Below, piece after piece: positions 9,069-18,969 of a DNA stretch of 64,000 nucleotides. The stretch spans positions 7,006,001 through 7,070,000 of the forward strand of contig NZ_CP051204.2 of the NCBI RefSeq assembly GCF_012516375.2, written 5' to 3'. Every line of letters begins with the position of its first letter. Position 1 is the first letter of the stretch. The notes below the pieces were generated by a model. That model made no database searches. It saw only the letters and a list, made by a program, of their open reading frames with translations, and was not told the DNA's origin. This DNA is from Chitinophaga oryzae. GTDB taxonomy: Bacteria > Bacteroidota > Bacteroidia > Chitinophagales > Chitinophagaceae. The translations under genes and the position numbers were made by a program.

Positions 9069-10247
9069 TTACTGGTAGATAAAAGTGCCTGCCGGCGCTT
9101 TTACGGTGACTTGCTTCTGCTCCGCAGCTTCTACCCTTCCGATGATCTGTGCGTCGATATTAAAACTTTTGGAGATGCTGATAATATCCGCCGCAATCGC
9201 TTCCGGAACGTACAATTCCATCCGGTGGCCCATGTTGAATACCTGGTACATTTCTTTCCAGGAAGTGCCGGATTGTTCCTGGATCAGGGTAAACAGCGGC
9301 GGTACGGGGAACAGGTTATCTTTAATGACATGCAGGTTTTCGATGAAATGCAGCACTTTTGTCTGCGCGCCGCCGCTGCAGTGTACCATACCATGTATCT
9401 GCGGACGGAACTGCTCCAGCACTTTTTTGATCACCGGCGCATAGGTACGGGTGGGTGACAGTACCAGTTTACCGGCGTCTATGGCGCCAAAGCCTGGAAT
9501 GTCTATTTTATCTGTCAGGGCTTTTTTACCGCTGAACACCAGTTCAGCCGGGATGCCCGGATCGTAGCTTTCGGGATATTTTGCGGCCATGGCTTTGTTG
9601 AACACGTCGTGACGGGCGCTGGTAAGGCCGTTGCTGCCCATGCCGCCGTTGTATTCAGTTTCGTAGGAGGCTTGTCCGTAGGAAGCCAGTCCTACTACCA
9701 CATCGCCGGCCTGAATGCGGTCGTTGGAGATCACATCGCTGCGTTTCATGCGGGCGGTCACCGTAGAATCCACGATGATAGTACGTACCAGGTCGCCCAC
9801 ATCCGCGGTTTCTCCGCCGGTGGAATAGATGCTGATACCGTGCCTGCGCAGCTCCGCGAGGATTTCTTCGGTGCCGTTGATAATAGCAGCGATCACTTCG
9901 CCGGGCAGCAGCTGTTTGTTACGGCCGATGGTGGAAGACAGCAGGATATTGTCTGTGGCCCCTACGCAGAGCAGGTCGTCCATGTTCATGATAATAGCAT
10001 CCTGTGCAATACCTTTCCATACGCTCAGATCGCCGGTTTCCTTCCAGTACATGTAGGCCAGGGAGGATTTGGTACCGGCGCCGTCCGCATGCATGATATT
10101 GCAATAAGCTTCGTCGCCGCCCAGGATATCCGGCACTATTTTGCAGAACGCCTTCGGAAACAGGCCTTTATCAATATTTTTAATGGCATTGTGCACATCT
10201 TCCTTGCCAGCTGAAACACCACGTTTGGCGTAAATATTATTATCCAC
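9069..10247 (-). CDS. purM: Phosphoribosylformylglycinamidine cyclo-ligase (AIR synthase)
   Basis: PurM closes the imidazole ring of FGAM with ATP to give AIR in purine synthesis. The N-terminal YAKRGVSAGKEDVHNAI, the ATP-binding segment HADGAGTKSS, the MNMDDLLCVGA motif and STGGETADVGD are all conserved features of the longer Bacteroidota-type enzymes (392 aa here, against about 345 in E. coli). The start is a GTG at 10245-10247: an in-frame stop codon lies three codons upstream and no ATG precedes the conserved N-terminus. No other purine genes are adjacent. Confidence 0.93.
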   Translation of the reverse strand: MDNNIYAKRGVSAGKEDVHNAIKNIDKGLFPKAFCKIVPDILGGDEAYCNIMHADGAGTKSSLAYMYWKETGDLSVWKGIAQDAIIMNMDDLLCVGATDNILLSSTIGRNKQLLPGEVIAAIINGTEEILAELRRHGISIYSTGGETADVGDLVRTIIVDSTVTARMKRSDVISNDRIQAGDVVVGLASYGQASYETEYNGGMGSNGLTSARHDVFNKAMAAKYPESYDPGIPAELVFSGKKALTDKIDIPGFGAIDAGKLVLSPTRTYAPVIKKVLEQFRPQIHGMVHCSGGAQTKVLHFIENLHVIKDNLFPVPPLFTLIQEQSGTSWKEMYQVFNMGHRMELYVPEAIAADIISISKSFNIDAQIIGRVEAAEQKQVTVKAPAGTFIYQ

Positions 10248-10366
10248 CGGAAATCAAATAAAAATGAAAATAAAGAAACAATCTGGCTGCAAAAGTAACA
10301 GATTCCCTGCATAATGCCCGCTGAATGTGTTAGATTTGCATGGCATTTTTGATGTTATTGAATTAT

Positions 10367-11308
10367 ATGCAGGTTCACAGGGACTTAAAGCATTTACCGG
10401 AATTCCGTAATGCAATTATCACGATAGGCACTTTTGATGGCGTACATGCAGGACACCGCTTCATTATACAACAACTGGAGCAGGCCGCTGCGGAGTGTGA
10501 CGGAGAGACCGTGATCGTCACCTTTGACCCGCATCCGCGGGAAGTACTGGCGCCGCGCCCCAACAATATCCGGTTGCTTACCACCCTGCCGGAAAAGATC
10601 TCCCTGCTGGACCGGGCAGGCATCGATCACCTGGTGGTGGTACCCTTCACCAAAGCTTTTTCTGAACTCTCTGCCCGCGAATACCTGGAAGACTTCCTGG
10701 TAGCGCGTTTCAAGCCGCATACCATTATTATTGGTTATGACCACCGTTTTGGGCACAACCGCGAAGGCGGACTGGAACTGCTGGAAGCAGAACAGCAGCA
10801 GTATGGTTTCCGGCTGGTGGAAATACCCCAGCAGGTAGTCAACGACCTTACGGTGAGTTCTACCAAAATCCGTAAAAGCCTGCAGGAAGGCGAGGTACTG
10901 CTGGCCAATCAACTGCTGGAATATCCCTATTTCCTGAGCGGTACGGTGGTGCATGGCGACAAAATGGGCCGCCAGCTGGGTTATCCCACCGCCAACCTGC
11001 ACCTGAAGGACGAACGCAAACTCATTCCCGCAGAAGGGATTTATGCCGTATGGGTAGATGTTCCCGGGCACGACGCTCCGCAGCCGGCCGTCATGAGCAT
11101 CGGCTTCCGTCCTACCTTCAACGGCACCGACCTGCGCCTCGAAGTACACCTGTTTGATTTTAATGAAGACCTGTACGGCAAGGAACTGACCGTCTGTTTC
11201 GTGGAGTATATCCGCGCCAATCAGAAGTTTGACGACATCAAAGACCTGGTTGTACAGATGGACAAGGATTCTGCAAAGTCCAGGGAAATATTGAAGGCAA
11301 AGGCTTAA
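10367..11308 (+). CDS. ribF: Bifunctional riboflavin kinase/FAD synthetase
   Basis: RibF phosphorylates riboflavin to FMN and adenylylates FMN to FAD. The N-terminal nucleotidyltransferase domain (about residues 1-185) has the GTFDGVHAGH motif and IIGYDHRFGHNREGG. The C-terminal flavokinase domain begins near GTVVHGDKMGRQLGYPTANL and continues to GIYAVWV and FNGTDLRLEVHLFDF. I place the start at the ATG at 10367 (MQVHRDLKHL), 313 aa, rather than at 10340, because the extra nine residues are hydrophobic and atypical. The stop overlaps the next, opposite gene by 4 nt. Confidence 0.93.
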   Translation: MQVHRDLKHLPEFRNAIITIGTFDGVHAGHRFIIQQLEQAAAECDGETVIVTFDPHPREVLAPRPNNIRLLTTLPEKISLLDRAGIDHLVVVPFTKAFSELSAREYLEDFLVARFKPHTIIIGYDHRFGHNREGGLELLEAEQQQYGFRLVEIPQQVVNDLTVSSTKIRKSLQEGEVLLANQLLEYPYFLSGTVVHGDKMGRQLGYPTANLHLKDERKLIPAEGIYAVWVDVPGHDAPQPAVMSIGFRPTFNGTDLRLEVHLFDFNEDLYGKELTVCFVEYIRANQKFDDIKDLVVQMDKDSAKSREILKAKA

Positions 11309-11574
11309 AACTCTTCCCCGAGCAATTCGATGGGCGCTTCTTTTTTCCGGGGTTTCAACAGCTTATAGGCCCTGTAAAAAAAGTAACCGGTCAATACCAG
11401 CCCGCCGGCCAGCATTCCTCCCGACCGAAGCAGGTAATCCGTCGTATAACCACCGTTTCTGACTACCGGGTGGATATTTATCATTACCCTGATAAACATG
11501 ATGGTGGAGAATAATGCATATAGTCCGGCCATCAGTACGACAATGCCAAGAATGATACGTAGTACGGGATGCAT
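11305..11574 (-). CDS. Small two-helix membrane protein, hypothetical
   Basis: An 89-residue protein with two hydrophobic helices (about residues 5-33 and 50-70) and a basic patch after the second (KLLKPRKKEAP), suggesting an inner-membrane protein with a cytoplasmic tail. I do not recognise the family. It lies 16 nt downstream of holA on the same strand, so it may share its transcript, and it overlaps the ribF stop codon tail to tail. Confidence 0.65.
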   Translation of the reverse strand: MHPVLRIILGIVVLMAGLYALFSTIMFIRVMINIHPVVRNGGYTTDYLLRSGGMLAGGLVLTGYFFYRAYKLLKPRKKEAPIELLGEEF

Positions 11575-11590
11575 TGTGACAATAATTTAA

Positions 11591-12586
11591 TCAGTTCATT
11601 ACTTTATACATCAGTTCCTTCATCAGCTCCCCGTCCTCCACGCCGGCATCGTTGATACCGATGCTTCGCAGGTTATACTGCTGCAGCAGCAGGATGGCTT
11701 TTTCCGCGCCTTCCGGCCCGTATTGGCGGGCGGCGGCCATATAATCCTTTACAAAAAACGGGTGTACCCCCAGTGCTGCGGCGACTTCCTTTTCGCCGCC
11801 TTTCACCCCGAAGATCAGGTTTACTTTGGCGAAGAAGTTATACAGGGCGGGCAGTGTCATCTGGATGGGCGCCGCTTTGGGATTGGCAGCGAAGTAAGCG
11901 ATGATGCGGAATACCTTGTCGGCGTTCTTCTGCCCGAGGGCGTTCTGCAGTTCAAATACATTGTATTCTTTGCTGATCCCGACATATTTCTCGATATCCC
12001 CTTCATCTATTTTTTTGCCTGCCGGCAGATTGACCAGCAGTTTATCTATTTCGTTGGCGATACGGGAAAGGTCGTTGCCGATATGGTCTACCAGCAGGAT
12101 GGCCGCTTTTTGCGTGATGGCCAGTTCCCGGCTGCTGACGTAGGCTTCCACCCAGGCCGGCAGCTGGTTGTCGTACATTTTTTTGGTAGACAGCAGTACG
12201 CCTCTCTCTTTGATAAGTTTGGCCATTTTGCTGCGGCCGTCGATTTTGCCCTGTTTATGGGCCACCACAAATACGGTCGACGGCATGAGGTTATCTATAT
12301 AGCCTTCCAGCTTGAGCAGGTCGCGCATGGACTGGGCTTCCTTGAGCACCACCACCTGTTTCTCCGCGAACATGGGATAGCGGCGGCAGGCGTTGACCAC
12401 GGCGGTCCAGTCGGTATCTTTTCCATAGAGTACCGTGAGGTTAAATCCTTTCTCCGCTTCATCGAGCAGGTTGTGTTCCGCGTAGGTGGTCACCTGGTCG
12501 ATAAAAAACTCTTCTTCTCCTTCCAGCCAGTAGAGCGGCTTGAATTTCTTTTGTTTCCAGTCTCGTATGATATCCTGATATTCCAT
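11591..12586 (-). CDS. holA: DNA polymerase III delta subunit
   Basis: HolA is the clamp-loader subunit that opens the sliding clamp. At 331 residues the protein fits the family; the N-terminus holds PLYWLEGEEEFFIDQ, typical of delta, followed by an AAA+-like fold without a working Walker A, then DLSRIANEIDKLLV and the C-terminal collar domain (QNALGQKNADKVFRIIAYF). It lies 27 nt downstream of the exonuclease gene, suggesting co-transcription. Confidence 0.93.
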   Translation of the reverse strand: MEYQDIIRDWKQKKFKPLYWLEGEEEFFIDQVTTYAEHNLLDEAEKGFNLTVLYGKDTDWTAVVNACRRYPMFAEKQVVVLKEAQSMRDLLKLEGYIDNLMPSTVFVVAHKQGKIDGRSKMAKLIKERGVLLSTKKMYDNQLPAWVEAYVSSRELAITQKAAILLVDHIGNDLSRIANEIDKLLVNLPAGKKIDEGDIEKYVGISKEYNVFELQNALGQKNADKVFRIIAYFAANPKAAPIQMTLPALYNFFAKVNLIFGVKGGEKEVAAALGVHPFFVKDYMAAARQYGPEGAEKAILLLQQYNLRSIGINDAGVEDGELMKELMYKVMN

Positions 12587-12613
12587 GATCTGTGTTTGTG
12601 GGTTTTGCCTGGT

Positions 12614-13339
12614 TTACTTTACCAGGGTCACCTGTTCTTCCCGCAACAGGGGTAGTCTTTTAAACCGGAGCAGTAGCTGGGCCACGGCTGTTACATCTTT
12701 CTGGCAGTAGGCCACTATCCTTTCCAGGTCGTGGTCTTTCCAGTATACTTTCCCTACCATGCTGCCGTCGATATCATCTTTGGGCGTTTCGATGCCCAGT
12801 ACGGCGGTGAGCAGTTTCAGGGAGATATAATGGCGGATATCTCCGAAGCGCCAGAGATGCAGGGTATCGAGCATGGGCATTTCCCATGGTTTGAACCCGT
12901 GCAGTTGCAAAGGTTTGGGCAAAGATAACTGATGAATAACAGACCGGCGGCAAATAAACGGAATATCAAATTCTTTTATGTTGTGGCCGGCGAACTGGAA
13001 GTGGGGGTACTTCGCATGAAATTTATCCACTAATGCTAAAAAACCATTGAGCACAATTGATTCATCGTCATCATAAAACGATTTCATCCGCAAATGATAG
13101 GCATTATTTTCCAGGCTGAAGAAGCCAACAGATATACATATAATTTTTCCAAATTCGGCGTAGATCCCAGCCCTGTCCGCGTATACTTCCGCTTCGTTTT
13201 CGGATTCTGGCGCAGTTTTTGCAATTTTTTCTCCCCAGAGCCGTTGCAAGTTATCCGGCAACTGCTCCAATGCCGCCGTAGCCGGAGTGGTCTCTATGTC
13301 CAACAGTAATAATTGATCTAATCCTATATTAGGTAACAC
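12614..13339 (-). CDS. DEDDy-type 3'-5' exonuclease, PolB-exonuclease-like
   Basis: A 241-residue ribonuclease-H-fold protein. The metal-binding acids of the DnaQ/PolB exonuclease superfamily are visible: LLDIETTP (D14, E16), FAGHNIKEFDIPFICRR (second Asp) and YCQKDVTAVAQLLLRF (the Tyr/Asp of exo III). It corresponds to stand-alone proteins annotated as predicted PolB-like 3'-5' exonucleases, with no polymerase domain. Position just upstream of holA suggests a link to replication or repair, but its substrate is unknown. Confidence 0.85.
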   Translation of the reverse strand: MLPNIGLDQLLLLDIETTPATAALEQLPDNLQRLWGEKIAKTAPESENEAEVYADRAGIYAEFGKIICISVGFFSLENNAYHLRMKSFYDDDESIVLNGFLALVDKFHAKYPHFQFAGHNIKEFDIPFICRRSVIHQLSLPKPLQLHGFKPWEMPMLDTLHLWRFGDIRHYISLKLLTAVLGIETPKDDIDGSMVGKVYWKDHDLERIVAYCQKDVTAVAQLLLRFKRLPLLREEQVTLVK

Positions 13340-13441
13340 GTTTTGAAGACTTTTATGGGTTTGATAAAATATAGATATTATTATACTATTTTTGAATAAC
13401 GATTTTTAACCATATAACAATTAAACATAAAACAAACAACT

Positions 13442-14404
13442 ATGACTGAGAACACTTTTAACACACCTGCACCGGGTTCACCCGGACCAGAAAAACCACG
13501 CAGCCGCAATGGTCTAATTTACGGTATTTTAATTGCTGCACTGGCAGGTACCTGGATTTACATGTTGTACGACAAAAATAAATCCAGCGAGCAAATCGCC
13601 CAAAAGACTGTTCAGATAGATTCCATTTCTTCTTCCCGTGATGCCTTACAACAGGAATATAATGCTGCCAACGCCCGTCTGGACGACCTGGTTTCCCAGA
13701 ATACCCGCATGGATAGCCTTGTTAAAACCAAGGACAAAGAAATTCAGGATATGAAAGCCCGCATTTCCAGCATCCTGAGTAATAAAAATGCAACGCAGGC
13801 ACAACTGGCGGAAGCACGTCGCCTGATTGAACAGCTGAAAACGAACATCGAAGGTTATCAGCAGACCATCGAGCGCCTGGAAGGTGAAAAAATTGTACTG
13901 GCCGGTGAAAGAGACGTAGCCCGCAAGGAAAGGGACTCTGTGAGCGTGGTAAAAGACAGCCTGAACAAAAAAGTAGACCTCGGCTCTGTGTTACACGCAT
14001 CCAACATCCAGCTGCTGCCGCTCCGTGTAAAACACAACGGCAAAGAAGTGGAAACTTCCAAAGCTAAACGCGCAGACATGATGCGGGTGAGCTTCGACCT
14101 GGATGATAACAGAATTGCACCTACCGGTGACAAGGAAATTTTCGTGGCGATCACGGCTCCTGATAACACCCCGCTGGCTGTAGAAGCGCTGGGTTCCGGC
14201 AGGTTCACCCTGGAAGACGGTACCGAGAAACTGTACACCACCAAAAAGACAGTCGCTTATGTAACTGGTCAGAAACAATCCGTATCCATGGACTGGAAAC
14301 AGAACTCTGACTATAAAGTAGGTGATTATACCGTTGAAATCTATCACAACGGTTATAAAATCGGTCAGGGTAAAGTTACCCTCAAAAAAGGTGGTCTCTT
14401 CTAG
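13442..14404 (+). CDS. Single-pass membrane protein with coiled coil, hypothetical
   Basis: A 320-residue protein: a Pro-rich cytoplasmic N-terminus, one transmembrane helix (about residues 27-43, GILIAALAGTWIYMLY), then a long coiled coil (about 50-180, rich in Ala/Glu/Lys/Arg heptads), and a C-terminal beta-rich domain that ends DYTVEIYHNGYKIGQGKVTLKKGGLF. I do not recognise a named family, though similar proteins are common in Chitinophagaceae. A TATTTTTG element (13387-13394) upstream may be its -7 box. A strong terminator follows. Confidence 0.75.
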   Translation: MTENTFNTPAPGSPGPEKPRSRNGLIYGILIAALAGTWIYMLYDKNKSSEQIAQKTVQIDSISSSRDALQQEYNAANARLDDLVSQNTRMDSLVKTKDKEIQDMKARISSILSNKNATQAQLAEARRLIEQLKTNIEGYQQTIERLEGEKIVLAGERDVARKERDSVSVVKDSLNKKVDLGSVLHASNIQLLPLRVKHNGKEVETSKAKRADMMRVSFDLDDNRIAPTGDKEIFVAITAPDNTPLAVEALGSGRFTLEDGTEKLYTTKKTVAYVTGQKQSVSMDWKQNSDYKVGDYTVEIYHNGYKIGQGKVTLKKGGLF

Positions 14405-14424
14405 TCTGATAAAAGATAATCAAC

Positions 14425-14456
14425 AAAAAAGCAGGACGGTACGTCCTGCTTTTTTT
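14425..14456. terminator. Strong intrinsic terminator
   Basis: Perfect 8-bp GC-rich stem (14431-14438 with 14442-14449) with a 3-nt loop, flanked by six A and seven T, so it could act in both directions. Confidence 0.9.
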
Positions 14457-14957
14457 ATACCGGTTTTAACAGCAGCACGTCAACGGCATACCGTTCCACA
14501 GCTGCGGTTAGCGGACGCACAAATGAACAGGACCACCATGGTTACACTCCTCCGATCAAGATTAGATTCCCTCGCAAAGCAGCCACCAGCGCAGATGGCC
14601 GATAAATTTTCAACAGCCGCTAATTGTTAACGATTAGTTATTGATAAAAAGTTATATATAAAAATAAAATTAAATTAACGTTCTTTGCGACTATAATTAC
14701 AAAATAGCCTAAGGCCACCCAAAAATGGTGGAATTACCGGGACCAATGCTTTGAATCGAGGATGTGACCTGAGTATATGTACCAGCTTTAACCCGTTTTA
14801 TGTCATGAAAACGATCTGCGATTTCAGTTTTTGTTATGCCCTGAATCGTGGTCATTGAATGCGGACAGGAACTCTGATACAGGAATTGCATTCCCTCCTT
14901 TTTGTGTGCCGATGCTATTTGACCGGACCAGTTCAGCAGCCGAATTAAACCATAAGC
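14457..14957. other. Non-coding stretch of about 500 nt
   Basis: I see no convincing gene, tRNA or riboswitch. Part of it (14635-14705) is AT-rich and could hold the promoter of the receiver-domain gene. A weak 5-bp hairpin (around 14716-14732) and short spurious open frames on both strands are all that stand out. Confidence 0.5.
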
Positions 14958-15353
14958 ATGGAAGACATGAACAAAATAGTGTACGTTGTAGATGATGATG
15001 AAATTTTTCACTTCATTATCAAAAAGATGTTGGTGCAACAGGACGATAATCTTGTCATTAATTCCTTCCTGTGCGCGGAAGAAGCGCTGGAGCAGCTGTC
15101 CAGTAATCCACAACCCACACTCCCTTCTCTCATCATCCTGGACATGAACATGCAGCGGATGAACGGATGGGATTTTATAGAGGCATACCGCGGGCTGAAA
15201 TCATCACTCAAAAACAATATTCCTATTATCATGTGCTCCTCTTCCGTGGACGTACGTGACATGCAGAAAGTACAACATACCCCTGAACTGATGGCGTATA
15301 TTACCAAGCCACTGGACAAGAATAAAATGAAGGTAATAGAAGAATACCTTTAG
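14958..15353 (+). CDS. Single-domain response regulator (CheY-like receiver)
   Basis: The 131 residues form one receiver domain and nothing else. Key residues are visible: the acidic cluster in VVDDDE, the phospho-acceptor Asp in LILDMNM, the Ser of MCSSS at the Thr/Ser switch position, and the Lys of ITKPLDK. Without an output domain it probably acts by protein interaction or in a phosphorelay. No histidine kinase is adjacent. The start at 14958 (MEDMNKIVYV) has an alternative three codons in. Confidence 0.88.
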   Translation: MEDMNKIVYVVDDDEIFHFIIKKMLVQQDDNLVINSFLCAEEALEQLSSNPQPTLPSLIILDMNMQRMNGWDFIEAYRGLKSSLKNNIPIIMCSSSVDVRDMQKVQHTPELMAYITKPLDKNKMKVIEEYL

Positions 15354-15382
15354 TCCTTGCTTACTGACTACTATTCCAACTA

Positions 15383-15423
15383 AAAAGCAAAGACCTGAGC
15401 GGAATGCTCAGGTCTTCGCTTTT
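15383..15423. terminator. Bidirectional terminator
   Basis: Eighteen-bp arms with one mismatch close a 5-nt loop, with AAAA on one side and TTTT on the other. It lies between the convergent receiver and ABC-F genes. Confidence 0.88.
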
Positions 15424-15440
15424 ATGCTTTATTGATGATT

Positions 15441-17126
<1,686 letters not shown>

Positions 17127-17245
17127 CTATAACTGGATTCCAAGTTAACAGATCTATATCAAAATCAATATTTAATGATTGATTTTTAAGGGTTTGTGTT
17201 CGTTTAATCATTCTGTGCGTATCTTTAGTCCAAAATATTACGGCA

Positions 17246-17911
17246 ATGACAAGTTATAACCAGGTATTTGAAAACAACCGCCGGTGGATATCGTCCAAGC
17301 TGGCCACCGATGCGGAGTTCTTTGAAAAGATGGCGGACACCCAGACGCCTGAGTACCTTTATATCGGTTGCAGTGACAGCCGGGTGCCTACCAATGAAAT
17401 CATGGGGCTGGGAGCCGGTGAAGTATTTGTACACCGCAACATCGCCAACGTGGTGCCCAACACCGACCTGAACGTGATGGCAGTCATCAACTATGCCGTG
17501 GTACACCTCGAGGTGAAGCACATCGTTGTCTGCGGGCACTACAACTGCGGAGGCGTTAAAGCCGCCATGCAGCCCAAAGACCTTGGCATCCTCAACCCCT
17601 GGCTGCGTAACATCCGCGATGTATACCGCCTGCATATGGATGAGCTCAATGCTATCCCGGATGAGCACGACCGCTACAACCGCCTCGTGGAACTGAATGT
17701 GCAGGAACAAGCCATCAACGTCATCAAAACAGCGGCAGTACAGAAATCCTACCTGGCCAAAGGTTTCCCCACGGTACACGGCTGGGTGTACGATCTCAAA
17801 AACGGTCAGCTGACAGACCTGCAGATCGATTTTGAAGGCGTACTGCACGAGATCCAGAAGATCTACGATCTGACCGGCTCCGGCATGATGCAGAAAGACA
17901 TTAACCAATAA
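17246..17911 (+). CDS. can: Beta-class carbonic anhydrase
   Basis: Interconverts CO2 and bicarbonate with a zinc ion. The 221-residue protein shows the beta-class ligands Cys42, His98 and Cys101, and the Asp44-Arg46 dyad in CSDSR. The HRNIANVV segment and the GHYNCGGV loop are also typical. The gene is followed 11 nt later by murI, so the two are probably co-transcribed; I know of no functional reason for the pairing. Confidence 0.94.
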   Translation: MTSYNQVFENNRRWISSKLATDAEFFEKMADTQTPEYLYIGCSDSRVPTNEIMGLGAGEVFVHRNIANVVPNTDLNVMAVINYAVVHLEVKHIVVCGHYNCGGVKAAMQPKDLGILNPWLRNIRDVYRLHMDELNAIPDEHDRYNRLVELNVQEQAINVIKTAAVQKSYLAKGFPTVHGWVYDLKNGQLTDLQIDFEGVLHEIQKIYDLTGSGMMQKDINQ

Positions 17912-17922
17912 ACCATACCGTC

Positions 17923-18738
17923 ATGGGCCCTATCGGCGTTTTCGACTCCGGCTATGGCGGCCTTACCGTGCTGAAAGAAATCATCGCGGAACTGCCGCAA
18001 TACGACTACATCTATCTCGGCGACAACGCCCGCGCGCCCTATGGCAACCGCGGCTTTGACACCATTCACGCCTATACGCTGCAATGCGTACAGCAGCTGT
18101 TCGATATGGGCTGCCCGCTGGTCATCCTGGCCTGTAACACCGCCTCCGCCAAAGCGCTGCGCACCATACAGCAGAAAGACCTGCCCCGGATAGCCCCCGA
18201 CAGGCGCGTGCTGGGCGTGATACGCCCCACCACCGAAATGGTAGGAACCCTCACTCAAACCGGTGAGGTGGGCATCCTGGCCACCAAAGGGACCGTAGCT
18301 TCAGAATCGTATCCGATAGAAATCAAAAAGTTCTTCCCGGAAGTACAAACGTACCAGCTGGCCTGCCCCATGTGGGTGCCGCTGGTGGAAAATAACGAAC
18401 ACGAAAGCGCCGGCGCCGATTATTTCGTGAAAGAGTACCTGGACAAGATCCTGTCCCAGTCGTCCAACATAGACACGCTGGTGCTGGGATGCACCCACTA
18501 CCCCCTGCTGATGAAGAAAATACGGCAGCACCTTCCGGGTGGCATCACCGTACTGTCACAAGGGAAAATAGTGGCGCACAGCCTTAAAGACTACCTGAAG
18601 CGTCATCCGGAAATGGAATCCCGCCTGGGCCGCAGCGGCCAGCGCAGGTTCTTTACCACGGACGATCCGGGCATCTTTGACGTGATGGCGGAGATATTCT
18701 TTGGCAAGGCGGTAGAGTCGGAGAAGATACTGGTGTAG
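17923..18738 (+). CDS. murI: Glutamate racemase
   Basis: MurI converts L- to D-glutamate for peptidoglycan. The two catalytic cysteines lie in LACNTAS (Cys71) and LGCTHYPLL (Cys190), and the N-terminus GVFDSGYGGLTV with Asp and Ser is conserved. Length (271 aa) fits. It overlaps nothing, but its stop codon is followed within 10 nt by a 70-bp-arm inverted repeat that separates it from the convergent S9 peptidase gene. Confidence 0.94.
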   Translation: MGPIGVFDSGYGGLTVLKEIIAELPQYDYIYLGDNARAPYGNRGFDTIHAYTLQCVQQLFDMGCPLVILACNTASAKALRTIQQKDLPRIAPDRRVLGVIRPTTEMVGTLTQTGEVGILATKGTVASESYPIEIKKFFPEVQTYQLACPMWVPLVENNEHESAGADYFVKEYLDKILSQSSNIDTLVLGCTHYPLLMKKIRQHLPGGITVLSQGKIVAHSLKDYLKRHPEMESRLGRSGQRRFFTTDDPGIFDVMAEIFFGKAVESEKILV

Positions 18739-18746
18739 TCTTTTTC

Positions 18747-18969
18747 TCACGCAAAGGCGCTAAGTTGTTGAACTTTTTTTTAAGATAAATTTAAGAACGC
18801 AAAGAGACCCGAAGATCGCATTTTATTGATCACATTTTATAATGGTTAAACTGGTCGATAACAACCAAATCCAGTTTAGAACATGATCAGCAAAACGTAA
18901 TCTTCGGGTCTCTTTGCGTTCTTAAATTTATCTTAAAAAAAAGTTCAACAACTTAGCGCCTTTGCGTGA
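18747..18969. repeat. Long inverted repeat, 70-bp perfect arms
   Basis: Arms 18747-18816 and 18900-18969 are perfect reverse complements around an 83-nt AT-rich spacer. The outer part contains GCAAAGGCGCTAAG and the inner part GCAAAGAGACCCG. The right arm ends at the base before the stop codon of the S9 peptidase gene. In RNA it would form one very long hairpin. Related elements are at 38301-38545 and 51341-51537. Confidence 0.95.

Noticed and set aside
14322..14630. A plus-strand frame covering the end of the coiled-coil protein gene and its terminator
   Set aside because: It runs through a strong terminator hairpin and has no family features.
14709..15113. A 134-codon frame on the minus strand overlapping the receiver-domain gene
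   Set aside because: It overlaps the conserved receiver start, has no signal, domain or ribosome-binding hint, and looks like chance.
18747..18969. CRISPR or integrase attachment site
   Set aside because: There is one inverted pair with no regular spacers, no cas genes, no integrase and no tRNA nearby.
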